Shown: positions 28,761-39,000, numbered from the stretch's first letter. The stretch is DNA of 64,000 nucleotides from Verrucomicrobia bacterium IMCC26134 (GCA_000972765.1 CP011265.1:2527501-2591500), one strand, 5' to 3'. Notes: generated by a model not told the origin, from the sequence alone. Numbers and translations are program-made.

Positions 28761-30329
28761 TCACTTCGCGACGCCGAGCTTAAACGGCGCCGCCGGAAGC
28801 CCCGCCGCATTGTAAAGATTGGCCGTCTCCGGGTAGCCGGACCAAGCGTAGCGCGCCGCCTGCGGCTGCGCCACGCTCGCGGCGCGAAGCACCACTGCAT
28901 CGCCGTCGATCACCGCCTCTGCGCCCAAAAACTTGCCGTCCGCGCCCGCGATTTCAAAAGCGCCCGGCGCATTGTCCTTCGCCACAAGTCCGCCGTTTAG
29001 CTCGGTGAACTTCACCCGCAGCGCGCCGTCTTTATCGCTGGTCACGACGGTCGCCACCGGCCCCGAGGCGACCACGTCGCGCGCGTAGGTTTTCGCCAGT
29101 GCGAGGCGGGCGAGGCGATCGCCGACGTCCTGTTTGTTTTTCGGATGCACGTTCTTGCGGTCTCCGATGTCGATGGTGACCGCCATGCCGGTCGCGGGCA
29201 GCTTGAGCGCTTGAGCCTGAAGCGCGCGAACCTCGGGGGCGTTGCTCTTCGCGTCATGCGCGGCGAGCTGGACAAAATAGAAGGGCAGCTCCCGTCCCCA
29301 CAGGGCGCGCCAGTCGCGGATGAGCGTCTCGTTCCAAACCGGAAACAGCTCGCGCGGCTCGGTGATCGACTCGCCCTGATACCAGATCACACCGCGTATC
29401 GAATAGCCCACGACAGGCGCGATCATGCCGTTGAACATCACCGTCGGGTTGTGCTGGTCCTGCACCGGGTCGGGATTGCGAGGTCCGCGCGGCACCTTCA
29501 GGCCCTTGGCCTTGGCCTCCTCGGCGGCGACCTTCCAAGCGGCGTTTGCCGCCTCGTATTTCGCCTGCACCGCCAGATCGCCGCGATAGGCGGCCACCAA
29601 GGCATCGAATTTGGCCAGCTCCGCCGCCAAACGGGGGTCGCCCGTCATCGCCTCGCGCCGCACCCAGGCCTGCGCACAGCTCGCGCCGAAGGTCATCGTC
29701 ACGATCCCCACCGGCACCTCGAGGTCGGCCTGCAGCCGGCGCGCGAAAAAATACCCGACCGCCGAAAACTCGCGCACCGTCTCCGGCGTGCACACCTTCC
29801 ACGCGCCGTTCACCCGTGCGGCGGGTTCGAAACTTTTTTTCCACTCGCCGCTGAACATGCGGATGAGCGGATGGTTGGCCGCCGCCACCTCCTCGGCCTC
29901 TTTGTTCACACCGGCGAAGTAGTATTTCTCCGTCCTGGCCACGGTGAAGTCCATGTTGCTCTGCCCGGAGGCCAGCCAGACTTCGCCGACCAGCACGTCG
30001 TCGAGCCGGATCGGATTTTCCGTCTTTGAACCCGTCACCACCAGCTCGCGCGCCTTGGCCGAGGCCTTTAAGGCCGGCAGCTCCACCCGCCACGCGCCCT
30101 TCTCGTCGGCCACCGCCTGGGCGGTCTTGCCGGCAAAGCGCACCGTCACTTTCTCTCCCGGCTCGGCGTTCCCCCAGACCGGCACCGGCAGCTCGCGCTG
30201 CAAAACCGCGTGACTGGTGAAGGGACTGGCAAGCTGCACCTCGGCGCGCAATACGCCAGCCATCACGATGGCAGCGAGTCCGCTGCGTAACAGTCGAATA
30301 CTACGTGACCAATGGAACGGGGAAGACAT
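28761..30329 (-). CDS. Secreted sialate O-acetylesterase-like protein
   Basis: The start at ATG 30329 gives 522 aa with a signal peptide (MSSPFHWSRSIRLLRSGLAA, cleaved after VLRA). The upstream in-frame start would add 17 polar residues. The order is that of bacterial SIAE-type enzymes: an N-terminal beta domain (SHAVLQRELPVPVWGNAEPG), then the nucleophile block EVWLASGQSNMDF and the block GVIWYQGESITEPR. These proteins deacetylate sugars, and in plant-polysaccharide loci usually xylan or pectin fragments. It is divergent from the GH127 gene, with 128 bp between the start codons containing a copy of the ACTGTAAGA element. Together with the CE6-like and CE12 genes it makes three esterases in the locus. 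Confidence 0.87.
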   Translation of the reverse strand: MSSPFHWSRSIRLLRSGLAAIVMAGVLRAEVQLASPFTSHAVLQRELPVPVWGNAEPGEKVTVRFAGKTAQAVADEKGAWRVELPALKASAKARELVVTGSKTENPIRLDDVLVGEVWLASGQSNMDFTVARTEKYYFAGVNKEAEEVAAANHPLIRMFSGEWKKSFEPAARVNGAWKVCTPETVREFSAVGYFFARRLQADLEVPVGIVTMTFGASCAQAWVRREAMTGDPRLAAELAKFDALVAAYRGDLAVQAKYEAANAAWKVAAEEAKAKGLKVPRGPRNPDPVQDQHNPTVMFNGMIAPVVGYSIRGVIWYQGESITEPRELFPVWNETLIRDWRALWGRELPFYFVQLAAHDAKSNAPEVRALQAQALKLPATGMAVTIDIGDRKNVHPKNKQDVGDRLARLALAKTYARDVVASGPVATVVTSDKDGALRVKFTELNGGLVAKDNAPGAFEIAGADGKFLGAEAVIDGDAVVLRAASVAQPQAARYAWSGYPETANLYNAAGLPAAPFKLGVAK

Positions 30330-30397
30330 GGGGAATGAGGGGGTTGTGCGCCCAGTGGGGCGGGTCTCTTCCGCTTGCACAACTGTTCAACCGCATG

Positions 30398-30412
30398 ACT
30401 GTAAGATATAGT
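30398..30412 (+). promoter_or_regulatory. ACTGTAAGA element overlapping a probable -10 box of the GH127 gene
   Basis: ACTGTAAGA (30398-30406) lies 52 bp upstream of the GH127 start and directly abuts TATAGT (30407-30412), a good -10 hexamer. A regulator bound here would cover the promoter. A convincing -35 is not evident (TGTTCA at 30384 is poor), which would suit a regulated promoter. Confidence 0.45.
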
Positions 30413-30457
30413 TTTCGCCGCGCCCGATGACTCGCGACACCATCCTGCCCCCGCCCC

Positions 30458-32866
30458 ATGCATCTCACGTCCCGCACCGTCCTGGCTTTTACCTGCCTGC
30501 TCGCCATGTCCGCCCCCTCGCTTCCGGCCTTCGCCGTCGCGGCGCCCGCCCAAGCGACGGAACTGTTTCCCCTCAGCGCCGTGCGTTTGCTCCCCGGCGG
30601 GCCCTTCTCGCCCGCAGTCGCGGCCAACCGCGCCTACCTCGTCGCGCACGACCCCGACCGCCTGCTCGCCGCCTTCCGCCGCGAGGCCGGGCTGGAACCG
30701 CGCAAGCCTTCCTACGGCGACTGGGAAAACATCGGCCTCGATGGCCACACCGCCGGACACTACCTCGCCGCCCTCGCCGACATGATCGCCGCCACCGGCG
30801 ATGCCGAACTGCGCCGCCGCCTCGATTACATGGTGAACGAGCTAGCGCTCTGCCAGCAGGCTGCCGGCGACGGCTACGTGGGCGGCATCCCCGGCGGGCG
30901 CGCCTTCTGGGCCGACTTCGCCGCCGGAAAAATCAAGGCCGGCGGCTTCGCCCTCAATGGCAAGTGGGTGCCCTGGTATAATCTCCACAAAACCTTCGCC
31001 GGCCTGCGCGACGCCTACCTCGTCGCCGGCAACACCCAGGCGCGCGAGATCCTCGTGCGCTACGGCGACTGGTGCGAGCGCGTGACCTCCGGCCTCTCCG
31101 ACGCCCAGATGCAGGACATGCTCCGCGCCGAGCAAGGCGGCATGTGCGAGGTCCTGGCCGACCTTTCCGTCATCACCGGCGACGAGAAATACCTGCGCCT
31201 CGCAAGGCGCTTCGAGCACCACGCCGTCCTCGATCCGCTGATACGCCACGAGGACAAGCTCACCGGCCTCCACGCCAACACCCAGATCCCCAAAATCATC
31301 GGCCTCCAACGTGTCGCCGCCCTCACCGGCGATGCCGCCGCCTCCTCCGGCGCGCGCTTTTTCTGGGAGACCGTCACACAGCACCGCTCCGTCGCCTTTG
31401 GCGGCAACAGCATGTCCGAGCATTTTAACGACCCGCACGATTTCCGCGCCCTGCTCGAACACCGCCAGGGCCCCGAGACGTGCAACACCTACAACATGCT
31501 GCGCCTCACCGAGCAGTTGTTCACCGCCGCCCCCGACGCCGCCCAGGCCGACTACTACGAGCGCGCCCTCTACAACCACCTGCTCGCCTCCATCAACCCG
31601 GAGCACCCCGGCTACGTTTACTTCACCCCCATTCGCCCCGACCACTACCGCGTTTACTCGCAACCCGAGGTCCACTTCTGGTGCTGCGTCGGCACCGGCA
31701 TGGAGAACCCCGGGAAATACGGAGAGTTCATCTACGCCCGCGCCGCCGACGGCCTCTACGTCAATCTCTTCATCGGCTCCGAACTCGCGGCGCCCGCCCT
31801 CGGCCTCGTGCTCCGCCAGGAAACCGCCTTTCCCGACGAGGCCCGGACGCGCCTCGCCCTCAAACTCGACAAGCCCGCCACCTTCACCCTGCGCGTGCGT
31901 CACCCCGGCTGGGTGGCCGCCGGTGCCTTCGCCGTGCGCGTGAACGGCCGGTCCGTCGCCACCACGTCGCAACCCTCCTCCTACGCCGCCCTTACCCGCG
32001 AGTGGCGCGACGGCGACACGGTCGAGATCGAGCTGCCCATGCGCACCACCACCGAGGGCCTGCCCGACGGCTCGCCGTGGCACGCGATTTTCCACGGCCC
32101 CATCCTGCTCGCTGCCCCCGCCGGCACCGACCACCTCGACGGCCTCCGCGCCGGCGAAGGCCGCAGGGCCCACATCGCCAACGGCCCGCTCGCTCCCCTC
32201 GATCAAGCTCCCGTGCTGCTCGCCGCAGCCGAGGCCATTCCCGCCCACGTCGCACCCGATGCCGCCGCCGGTCCGCTGCATTTCCGCCTGACCGACATCG
32301 TCACACCCGCCGCCGCCACGGGCTTGCCCCTCGTGCCCTTCTTCCGCCTGCACGACGCGCGTTACCAAATCTATTTCAACACCACCACCGCAGCCGCCTA
32401 CGCCGAGTCCCGCGAGCGCGCCGCCGCCGCCGAGCGCGCCAAGCTCGACCGCGAAGCCGCCACGCTCGACCGCGTGACCGCCGGCGAACAACAGCCCGAG
32501 GTGGACCACGCTTTCGCCGGCGAAGACACCACGACCGGCGAGCACAAGGGCCGCCACTGGCGCCACGGCCGCTGGTTCGCCTACACCCTCGCCACCCGAG
32601 GCGAGAAAACCGCCGAGCTGGTCGTCACCTACTGGGGCGGCGACCGCGACAGGCACTTCGACATCATGGCCGGCGACTCGCTGCTCGCCGTCGAAAATCT
32701 CGACGGCTCCGGCCCGAAGGAGTTCATCGAACGCCGCTACCCGCTCTCGCCCGAAGTCCTCGCCTCGGCGCACGACGGCACGCTCCGGATCAAATTCTCC
32801 GCCCACGCCGGCTCACTGGCCGGCGGAGTCTACGAAGTGCGCCTCATGCGAGTCACTAAACGCTGA
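30458..32866 (+). CDS. Secreted GH127-type beta-L-arabinofuranosidase
   Basis: The 802-aa protein has a signal peptide (about 1-29) and the full DUF1680/GH127 alpha/alpha-barrel. Recognisable blocks are DWENIGLDGHTAGHYLAA, QGPETCNTYNMLRLTEQL and EVHFWCCVGTGMENPGKY. Cys409/Cys410, with the Glu and Cys of ETCN, correspond to the zinc-site and nucleophile cysteines of characterised GH127 enzymes. The C-terminal domain (about 690-800, HRKG-rich then YWGGDRDRHFDI) is of the DUF6805-like kind often found in this family. The enzyme should release L-arabinofuranose from arabinan or arabinogalactan side chains. It is divergent from the SIAE-type gene. GH146 or a related family is the main alternative. 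The start follows a C-rich leader. Confidence 0.9.
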   Translation: MHLTSRTVLAFTCLLAMSAPSLPAFAVAAPAQATELFPLSAVRLLPGGPFSPAVAANRAYLVAHDPDRLLAAFRREAGLEPRKPSYGDWENIGLDGHTAGHYLAALADMIAATGDAELRRRLDYMVNELALCQQAAGDGYVGGIPGGRAFWADFAAGKIKAGGFALNGKWVPWYNLHKTFAGLRDAYLVAGNTQAREILVRYGDWCERVTSGLSDAQMQDMLRAEQGGMCEVLADLSVITGDEKYLRLARRFEHHAVLDPLIRHEDKLTGLHANTQIPKIIGLQRVAALTGDAAASSGARFFWETVTQHRSVAFGGNSMSEHFNDPHDFRALLEHRQGPETCNTYNMLRLTEQLFTAAPDAAQADYYERALYNHLLASINPEHPGYVYFTPIRPDHYRVYSQPEVHFWCCVGTGMENPGKYGEFIYARAADGLYVNLFIGSELAAPALGLVLRQETAFPDEARTRLALKLDKPATFTLRVRHPGWVAAGAFAVRVNGRSVATTSQPSSYAALTREWRDGDTVEIELPMRTTTEGLPDGSPWHAIFHGPILLAAPAGTDHLDGLRAGEGRRAHIANGPLAPLDQAPVLLAAAEAIPAHVAPDAAAGPLHFRLTDIVTPAAATGLPLVPFFRLHDARYQIYFNTTTAAAYAESRERAAAAERAKLDREAATLDRVTAGEQQPEVDHAFAGEDTTTGEHKGRHWRHGRWFAYTLATRGEKTAELVVTYWGGDRDRHFDIMAGDSLLAVENLDGSGPKEFIERRYPLSPEVLASAHDGTLRIKFSAHAGSLAGGVYEVRLMRVTKR

Positions 32867-32921
32867 GCCTAGTGCGCCGACACCCGGAGGCACACCAGCT
32901 TCTGACTGATCGACTCTGAGG

Positions 32922-32984
32922 TGGGGCGGGACCGCTGGGCCCGCCGTGCGGTTCCACGGTCGGCCCAGCGGTCCGCCCCTACCC
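32922..32984. repeat. Long GC-rich imperfect palindrome between convergent genes
   Basis: The arms at 32923-32941 and 32962-32979 pair over about 18 bp with a single bulge (GGGGCGGGACCGCTGGGCC against GGCCCAGCGGTCCGCCCC). It lies between the GH127 gene and the minus-strand PEP-CTERM gene. A diverged relative sharing GACCGCTGGGC and ending in CCCTACC is found at 51904-51984, so it is probably a dispersed REP-like element that may also stop transcription. Confidence 0.65.
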
Positions 32985-33008
32985 CGGGCAAAAACCTAAA
33001 CGACCACC

Positions 33009-33818
33009 TCAACCCCTCGTCGCCCTACGGCGGCGCAGGGCGGCGAAGCCCAAGATCAGGCCGCCCGAGACGGCAGCGTAGCTGGCGGGTTCAGGCACGG
33101 ACGAAGCGAAGGAAACGCTGACGTTGTCGAGGCCGAGGCCATGAACGGGGACCCCAAGAGCAGAATAGGAACCCCAGCTCAGCCAGAGTTCCTGACCGGG
33201 CAAGAGGGTGAAACCGTCGATAAACGAACTAATGCCGCGCAGGCTATTTGCCGGAGCGTTACCATCGAGTGTAGAACTCGCGTTTAGGGATGCGTTGGGT
33301 GAGGTGAAGCTCAAGGACGGAACGAAGGTCCAGCCGATGTGTTCATCAGCATAAATCGCTCCGGTGCCCGCCTCGAAGACCTGGTAGGAGAATAGCAAGC
33401 TGGATGGCTTTTGTGGATTTGCCGCCTGCCGATTCCATTGCTCGCCATCAAAAGTGACGGAGACACTCGTGAGGGTGGATGATGTGAGGTTTTTGAAACT
33501 CACTGCGATTAGTGCATCCGTTGAAATAGTGCCTGCCGCGCCAAAAGCACGATCACCTTGCCAACCGGTAGGCCCCCAACTGTCAACGCCCCCCACAAAA
33601 CCAGCGCCGATAACTTGTTCGGTGGTATACCAACCGGGAAGTGTCACGGTGTCTGTCCAAGGCTTTGATAAGCCCGTTCCGGTGAGTGAATCGAAGTTCT
33701 GGGTATAAGTGCCGGAAAGGGCGACTTGGTTCGCACCCAGAGCCGTATCCACAATCTGAATCTGGGCGCAGGCCGCGGTCGTAATGACAAGGCCGAGAAA
33801 AAGACCGTTTGATTTCAT
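33009..33818 (-). CDS. PEP-CTERM sorting domain protein of unknown function
   Basis: The 269-aa protein has a short signal peptide (about 1-19), a beta-rich, Ser/Thr-rich middle (AQIQIVDTALGANQVALSG, SFKNLTSSTLTSVSVTFDGE) and a classical C-terminal PEP-CTERM tail: VPEPASYAA, a hydrophobic helix (SGGLILGFAAL) and RRRRA. Such tails are recognised by an exosortase, so the protein is probably processed at the membrane and released or displayed. No exosortase gene is in the window. It is on the same strand as, and 128 bp downstream of, the MFS gene. G+C looks lower than in its neighbours. Its function is unknown; a role in surface or exopolysaccharide contact is only a family-level expectation. 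Confidence 0.85.
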   Translation of the reverse strand: MKSNGLFLGLVITTAACAQIQIVDTALGANQVALSGTYTQNFDSLTGTGLSKPWTDTVTLPGWYTTEQVIGAGFVGGVDSWGPTGWQGDRAFGAAGTISTDALIAVSFKNLTSSTLTSVSVTFDGEQWNRQAANPQKPSSLLFSYQVFEAGTGAIYADEHIGWTFVPSLSFTSPNASLNASSTLDGNAPANSLRGISSFIDGFTLLPGQELWLSWGSYSALGVPVHGLGLDNVSVSFASSVPEPASYAAVSGGLILGFAALRRRRATRG

Positions 33819-33946
33819 GATGGGATGCGTGAATACGCCACTCGACTCCCGTGCCGAGACGGGGGACCGAATGCGAAATCACTCGCGAATACCCGACACT
33901 CCAAATGAAGCGGCGGAATTAAGCAAAAGCTGAAAGCGAACCGCCC

Positions 33947-35359
33947 TTAACTCGGAGGCGTGTAGTTTTGACTTCCGCCCAGCACGCAGAACTTCCGGTA
34001 AAGAATCACAAAGATCACCACTCCGAGCGCGGCGACGATGCCGCCAACCACGAAAGTATAACGATAAACGTGTCCGGTTAAATCGAGGAACTTCCCCATC
34101 GCCGGCGGCAGGCAGATGAAACCGATGGCCAGAATGACTCCGGCCGCGGAAGCGAACTGGGCGAACTTCGCCCGGGGAAAGAGCCGGGGGAACATCGAGG
34201 CGGTGCCGGTGAAAAACACCCCCGAAATCACCCCGTGCGCCACGTAGGCGATCGAAAAACTGGTCACATCGGTCGCGACCAGACCGGCCCAAAGCGAGAT
34301 CAGGGCATAGGCGCCCAGCGCAAATAAACCGATGCGGATGGGATGGAATTTGTCGGCGAGCCAGCCGATGAAGAACGCCAGGCTGATCGAGATCGCATAG
34401 GTCAGGGAGCGCAGATCGCCCCAGCGCTCGTGGCTCATGCCTATGCTGTCGATGTAAGGCAAATCGAAGCTGTTGATCGGCAAGAAGGCGGCGTTGCCCA
34501 CCATCGCGGCGAGGAAAATCCAAAGGTAGAACGGATGCGCGGCGCACTCGCGAAAATAGGCTTTTACGGGTTCGAGTATCCGAACGACGAGCGCTCCCTT
34601 CTGCGCCGGCGCAGGCGGAGGATAGTCTCCTTCCTTCACAAACAGACACATCATGGCGAACCCGACGCCATAGAGCAGGCCCAGGCAGATGAAGATGAGG
34701 CTGTAGTTCTCCTTGGCGTGGCCCATGAAGTAACTGTTGAAAATGATTCCGGCGCCGAGGCTCACGATGCGGAAGAGAGCGAAGAATCGTCCGATGACCG
34801 CCTGGGGAACGACATCGTTGATCAGCCCGACGAAGACAGCGTTGGCGATGACCGTGAAGATCTCAAAGAACGCCCAAAGTGAGCCAAAGACCAGCAGCCG
34901 GCAGGTCGTGACATCGGGAGCACCTTCGCCGAGCAACGCGCGCAGCACCTCGGCCAATTGCGGCGTGTAACCCATGCCGACCATCGCGGCCACAGCGATG
35001 GGCGTGGGCACGAGCAGATACGGGATGCGACGCCCCCAACGGCCGCGGTGGTTGTCCGACTTCATGCTGACGATGGGGCCGAGCAACATGCCGAGCGCTG
35101 CCGGGAGCGAGGTAACCATCAAACCAAGAACCAAGTCGCTCGCCTTGAATTGTTTAAACAGCATCTGCGCTATCGGGTAGACGGCGCGCTCCTTCATATT
35201 CCACGCAAAATCGCCCCAAAGCAGCCACGCGAAAAGCACGACCAGTCCAACGGTGGTGTAGCTCAGCGTGCCCACCCTCCAGTTGTTCGATTGCGCCGGA
35301 TTTCCAACCGCTGCGGCATGATCAGTCTCAGGTGAAGGGGTATTCGGAAATGAACTCAT
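33947..35359 (-). CDS. MFS sugar transporter
   Basis: The 470-aa protein has about 12 hydrophobic segments and is of the major facilitator / GPH-like sugar-cation symporter kind. It has a long cytoplasmic N-terminus, a loop DNHRGRWGRRIPYLL after TM3 that matches the family's conserved R-G-x-x-R-R-P element, and a large central loop (KEGDYPPPAPAQKG). It probably imports mono- or oligosaccharides released by the secreted enzymes, and is the only transporter gene in the pectin locus. Its promoter region contains two copies of the ACTGTAAGA-like half-site two helical turns apart, so it is a likely member of the LacI-type regulon. Substrate is inferred, with L-rhamnose or an RG-I disaccharide the best guess. 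Confidence 0.87.
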   Translation of the reverse strand: MSSFPNTPSPETDHAAAVGNPAQSNNWRVGTLSYTTVGLVVLFAWLLWGDFAWNMKERAVYPIAQMLFKQFKASDLVLGLMVTSLPAALGMLLGPIVSMKSDNHRGRWGRRIPYLLVPTPIAVAAMVGMGYTPQLAEVLRALLGEGAPDVTTCRLLVFGSLWAFFEIFTVIANAVFVGLINDVVPQAVIGRFFALFRIVSLGAGIIFNSYFMGHAKENYSLIFICLGLLYGVGFAMMCLFVKEGDYPPPAPAQKGALVVRILEPVKAYFRECAAHPFYLWIFLAAMVGNAAFLPINSFDLPYIDSIGMSHERWGDLRSLTYAISISLAFFIGWLADKFHPIRIGLFALGAYALISLWAGLVATDVTSFSIAYVAHGVISGVFFTGTASMFPRLFPRAKFAQFASAAGVILAIGFICLPPAMGKFLDLTGHVYRYTFVVGGIVAALGVVIFVILYRKFCVLGGSQNYTPPS

Positions 35360-35425
35360 AGGGGTAAGTGACCCGAAGATTGGGATTTTTAAAGTGAGCG
35401 CGAGCCTTGTCCCGCAAGGATCCAG

Positions 35426-35456
35426 TCTTACAGTATACTTACCCCCTTCTTACTGT
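35426..35456 (-). promoter_or_regulatory. Double half-site in the MFS gene promoter
   Basis: TCTTACAGT (35426-35434, minus-strand ACTGTAAGA) is preceded on the minus strand by TATACT, a good -10 box, and lies 67 bp before the MFS start. A second copy, TCTTACTGT (35448-35456), sits 22 bp away, about two helical turns, in the same orientation. This is the densest cluster of the shared element and fits cooperative binding. Confidence 0.5.
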
Positions 35457-35560
35457 TCGATTCAGCGAGGCTCCTTATCGAACGGACCTTTCGCAATAAA
35501 TTGTCACCCCCTACTTGAGCACGTCTTCAAGAGCCTGCCCGAGGCTCCTGTCGCTTGTAT

Positions 35561-36070
35561 ATGATCCCCTTACTCCGACATTACCTATCGATAACAGCCG
35601 TGTTTTTCTCGTCGCTGGCCTGCGCCCACGATCCATTTCAAAACACCCTCGAAATCCAGCCCACTGCGCAATGCCTGGAGGTGGTCGCCATTATATCCCC
35701 GCTCACCGGCGGCGCCTTGCTCACCCCGCCCAGTCGCACCCCCCTCTCGCAAGAGGTCTATCTTGCCCAGCGATCCGGTCTGCTCGCCGCCGCGCCTAAA
35801 GTCTGCGTCCTCTTGGACTCCGAAGGGAAGGCGATCCCCTCGTCCGGCGTCCACCTCTCGTTCAACACTCAAGGCGAGCTCCAGTTCCTGTTTGAATACC
35901 CGTCGGCGTCCCGCCCCGCCGTCCTCCGCGTCGATCTCCTCTCCAGCCTGGGCAGCAACTACTTCTTCGAGGTGATCGACCGCACCTCAAGCCCGCCGCG
36001 CCTGATCAGTTTAGTGCGCGACCATCCGCTTTTCCCCCTTCAAGCCCAGCCGTCCGTCCCGACCCCATGA
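35561..36070 (+). CDS. Small secreted protein of unknown function coupled to the PL11 gene
   Basis: The 169-aa protein (ATG 35561; a TTG two codons earlier is an alternative) begins with a signal peptide ending near SLACAHDPF. The rest is a beta-rich sequence with no motif I recognise: LTGGALLTPPSRTPL, VCVLLDSEGKAIPSSGVHL, VLRVDLLSSLGSNYFFEV. It looks like one small beta-sandwich domain. The stop overlaps the start of the giant PL11 gene by 4 bp (ATGA), implying coupled translation and a joint function, perhaps as an export or folding partner or an accessory binding protein. That is inference. The divergent MFS gene shares the 201-bp upstream region. Confidence 0.65.
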   Translation: MIPLLRHYLSITAVFFSSLACAHDPFQNTLEIQPTAQCLEVVAIISPLTGGALLTPPSRTPLSQEVYLAQRSGLLAAAPKVCVLLDSEGKAIPSSGVHLSFNTQGELQFLFEYPSASRPAVLRVDLLSSLGSNYFFEVIDRTSSPPRLISLVRDHPLFPLQAQPSVPTP

Positions 36071-39000
36071 TCGCCTTTATCCGACGGTTCATCTCGCTCC
36101 TGCTCCTGATCGCCTTGGCCGGCGTTCCGATGGCCCGCGCCCAGCGTCAAATGGAAAACCTGGGGCGAGGCGTCGTCGCGATGCGCACCAGTTCCACCCA
36201 AGTCTACATCGGCTGGCGCATGCTCGGCGACGACCCGTCCGCCGTCGGCTTCAATCTCTACCGCTCCCTCGCCGGTGCCGCCGCCACCAAACTCAACGGC
36301 TCCACGCCGATCACCAGCTCGACCAACTACGTCGATACCCCAGGCTCCACCGCGCTCACCGGCGCGATTTCCTATTACGTCGTCCCGGTCCTCAACGGCG
36401 TCGAGCAAGCCGCCGGCGCCTCCTACACGCTCCCGGCCAATACCTCCAGCGGCCAGCAGTTCATCAATCTTCCCTTCGCGACCGCCTACCCCAACCCCGC
36501 CTCCACCTTCGCCTACACCGTGAAGTTTTGCTGGGTGGGTGATTTCGACGGCGACGGCGAATACGATTTCCTCGTGGATCGCCTCTCCACCAACCCCACC
36601 ACCGAAAAGCAGTTTCTCGAGGCCTACAAGCGAGACGGCACCTTCCTCTGGCGCATGGACATGGGCGTGAATTCAGTTTACCAATACGCCTACGAACCCG
36701 GCGCCTCGGCCATCAGCGTGGGCGACACCGACAACGTCACCGTCTACGACCTCGACGGCGACGGCAAAGCCGAGGTCGCCGTGCGCACCGCAAACGGCGT
36801 CAGCGTCACCAACGCCGCCGGACAGGTCGTCGCCACCATCAGCGCCGCAAGCGACACCACCCAGTTTGTCTCCATCATCAACGGCCTCACCGGGGCCGAG
36901 CTCGCCCGCACCACCCTGCCCAACCCTTGGGCTCAATTCGGCACCCTGACCAGCAAGTGCGCCATCGGCTACTTCGACGGCCAGCGCCCGAGCGTCCTGT
37001 TCTACGGCTACAACCGCGACGGCTCCGGCCCCTTCTATCGCGCTTTCACCGCCTTCGATTACCGCAACGGCCAGCTCACCCAGCGCTGGTCCACCGCGCA
37101 GACTTTCCACGGCTCCGAGGGCCACCAGATCCGCATCGCCGACGTCGACAATGACGGCAAAGACGAGGTCATCGATATCGGCCACGTCATCGACGACAAC
37201 GGCACCCAGCTCTTCGACGTAGCCGAGATCACCCACGGCGATCGTTTCCATGTCGCCGACATCGATCCGGACCGCCCCGGTCTCGAAAACTTCATCATCC
37301 AGCAAAACAACCCCAGCTTCCTCGCCACCGCCTACTACGAGGCCGGCACCGGCCAGATGATCAAAAAATGGTATGCCACCGATGTCGTGGACGTCGGCCG
37401 CGGCATCGCCCTCGACCTCAACTCCACCCACAAGGGCTACGAGATGTATTCCACCCAGCCCGGCATCTACAACGCCAAGGGCGCGCAGATCTACACCAAC
37501 AACGCCTGGGCCCCCGAGGGCCTTTGGTGGGACACCGATCTGCTGCGCGAATTCATCGACGGCGCCGGCAACGGGGCCCTCAATCCAGCCATCCAGAAAT
37601 TCAACCAGACCACCGGCGTCTCCGACCGCGTCTGGTCGATCTACAGCGACTTCGGAGCCTACAGCATCACCCAGGCCTACGGCGGCCGCCCCGCCTTCTG
37701 GGGCGATATCCTCGGCGACTGGCGCGAGGAGCTCGTCTTCGTTAAAACCGACTACACCGGGATGCGCCTCTACACCACGACCAACGTGGCCACCAACCGG
37801 CTCTACACCTTGATGCACAACCCGGCCTACCGTTGCCAGACCACCGCCAAGGGCTACGTGCAGTCCTCCAATGTCGATTACTACCTCGGCGTCGGCATGA
37901 CCACTCCGCCGCCCCCGCCGATGGTTCCCGCCACCCTCGCTTGGAATGGAGGCGCCTCGGGCTACACGTGGGACGACAACACCACCGCGTCGTGGAAAAA
38001 CACCTCCTCTTCCGCGGCCTCCGCCTTCACCAGCGGTTCCTCCGTCCGTTTCGACATCGCCGGTAACAACGCCAGCTCCATCGCCCTTTCCGGCATGCTC
38101 CAGCCTGGCGGCGTCACCGTCTACTCGCCCAACGATTTCACTTTCAACGGCGCCGATGGCTCCCTCACCGGCGCGATGTCGCTCGTCAAAGCCGGCAAGG
38201 GCTCGCTCCGCCTCACCGGCAACCAACCCTACACCGGCGCCACCACCGTATGGGATGGCGCCCTGCGCGTTGACGGGACGCTCTCCGGCTCAGCCGTCAC
38301 CGTCTGGGGCGGCACATGGGGCGGCGCCCTGGCCAAGGGGCTCACCGGCGGCCGCCTCTCCGGCTCAGGCACCGTCGCTCAAGCCGTTTCACTCCAGTAT
38401 CGCGGCACCCTCACCCCCGGCAGCGGGATGAACTCGGCGGGCACGCTCTCTCTCGGCGGAGGCCTGACTGCACTTGATGGCTCAACCATCGCCTTCGACC
38501 TCTCCAACGATCCGACCGGCGTGCTCACCGCCAACGATCTCCTCGCCATCACCGGCAACCTCACCCTTTCCGGCAGCGTTTCCATCGTCATCAACCCCAC
38601 TTCCGGTCAGCTCGCCGCCGGGGCCTACACCCTCGCCACCTACACCGGAACCCTGAGCGGTTCGGCCTCCAACCTGTCCGTGGTCCTGCCCGAAGGCACT
38701 CCCTACTCGGTCGCACTCGCCGCCGGCAAACTCACGCTCACCCTCCCCGTTTCCCGCACTCCGGGCACCGTCACCTGGACCGGCGCCAGCTCCGGAGCCT
38801 GGGATCTGGCCAACACGCCCAACTGGAGAATTTCCAGCGCGGCGGATGTCTTCATGGCCGGCGATTCCGTTCTGTTCAATGACATCGGCTCGGCCCGCCC
38901 CACCGTCACCCTTGGCGTCGCCGCCACGGTCGCCGGCGTCGCCTTCTCCGGCTCCACCAACTACACGCTTGGCGGCACCGGCGCCCTCTCCGGCTCCGGC

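Noticed and set aside
30842-32806. 654-codon minus-strand frame opposite GH127
   Set aside because: Same codon-bias artefact; GH127 catalytic residues are on the plus strand.
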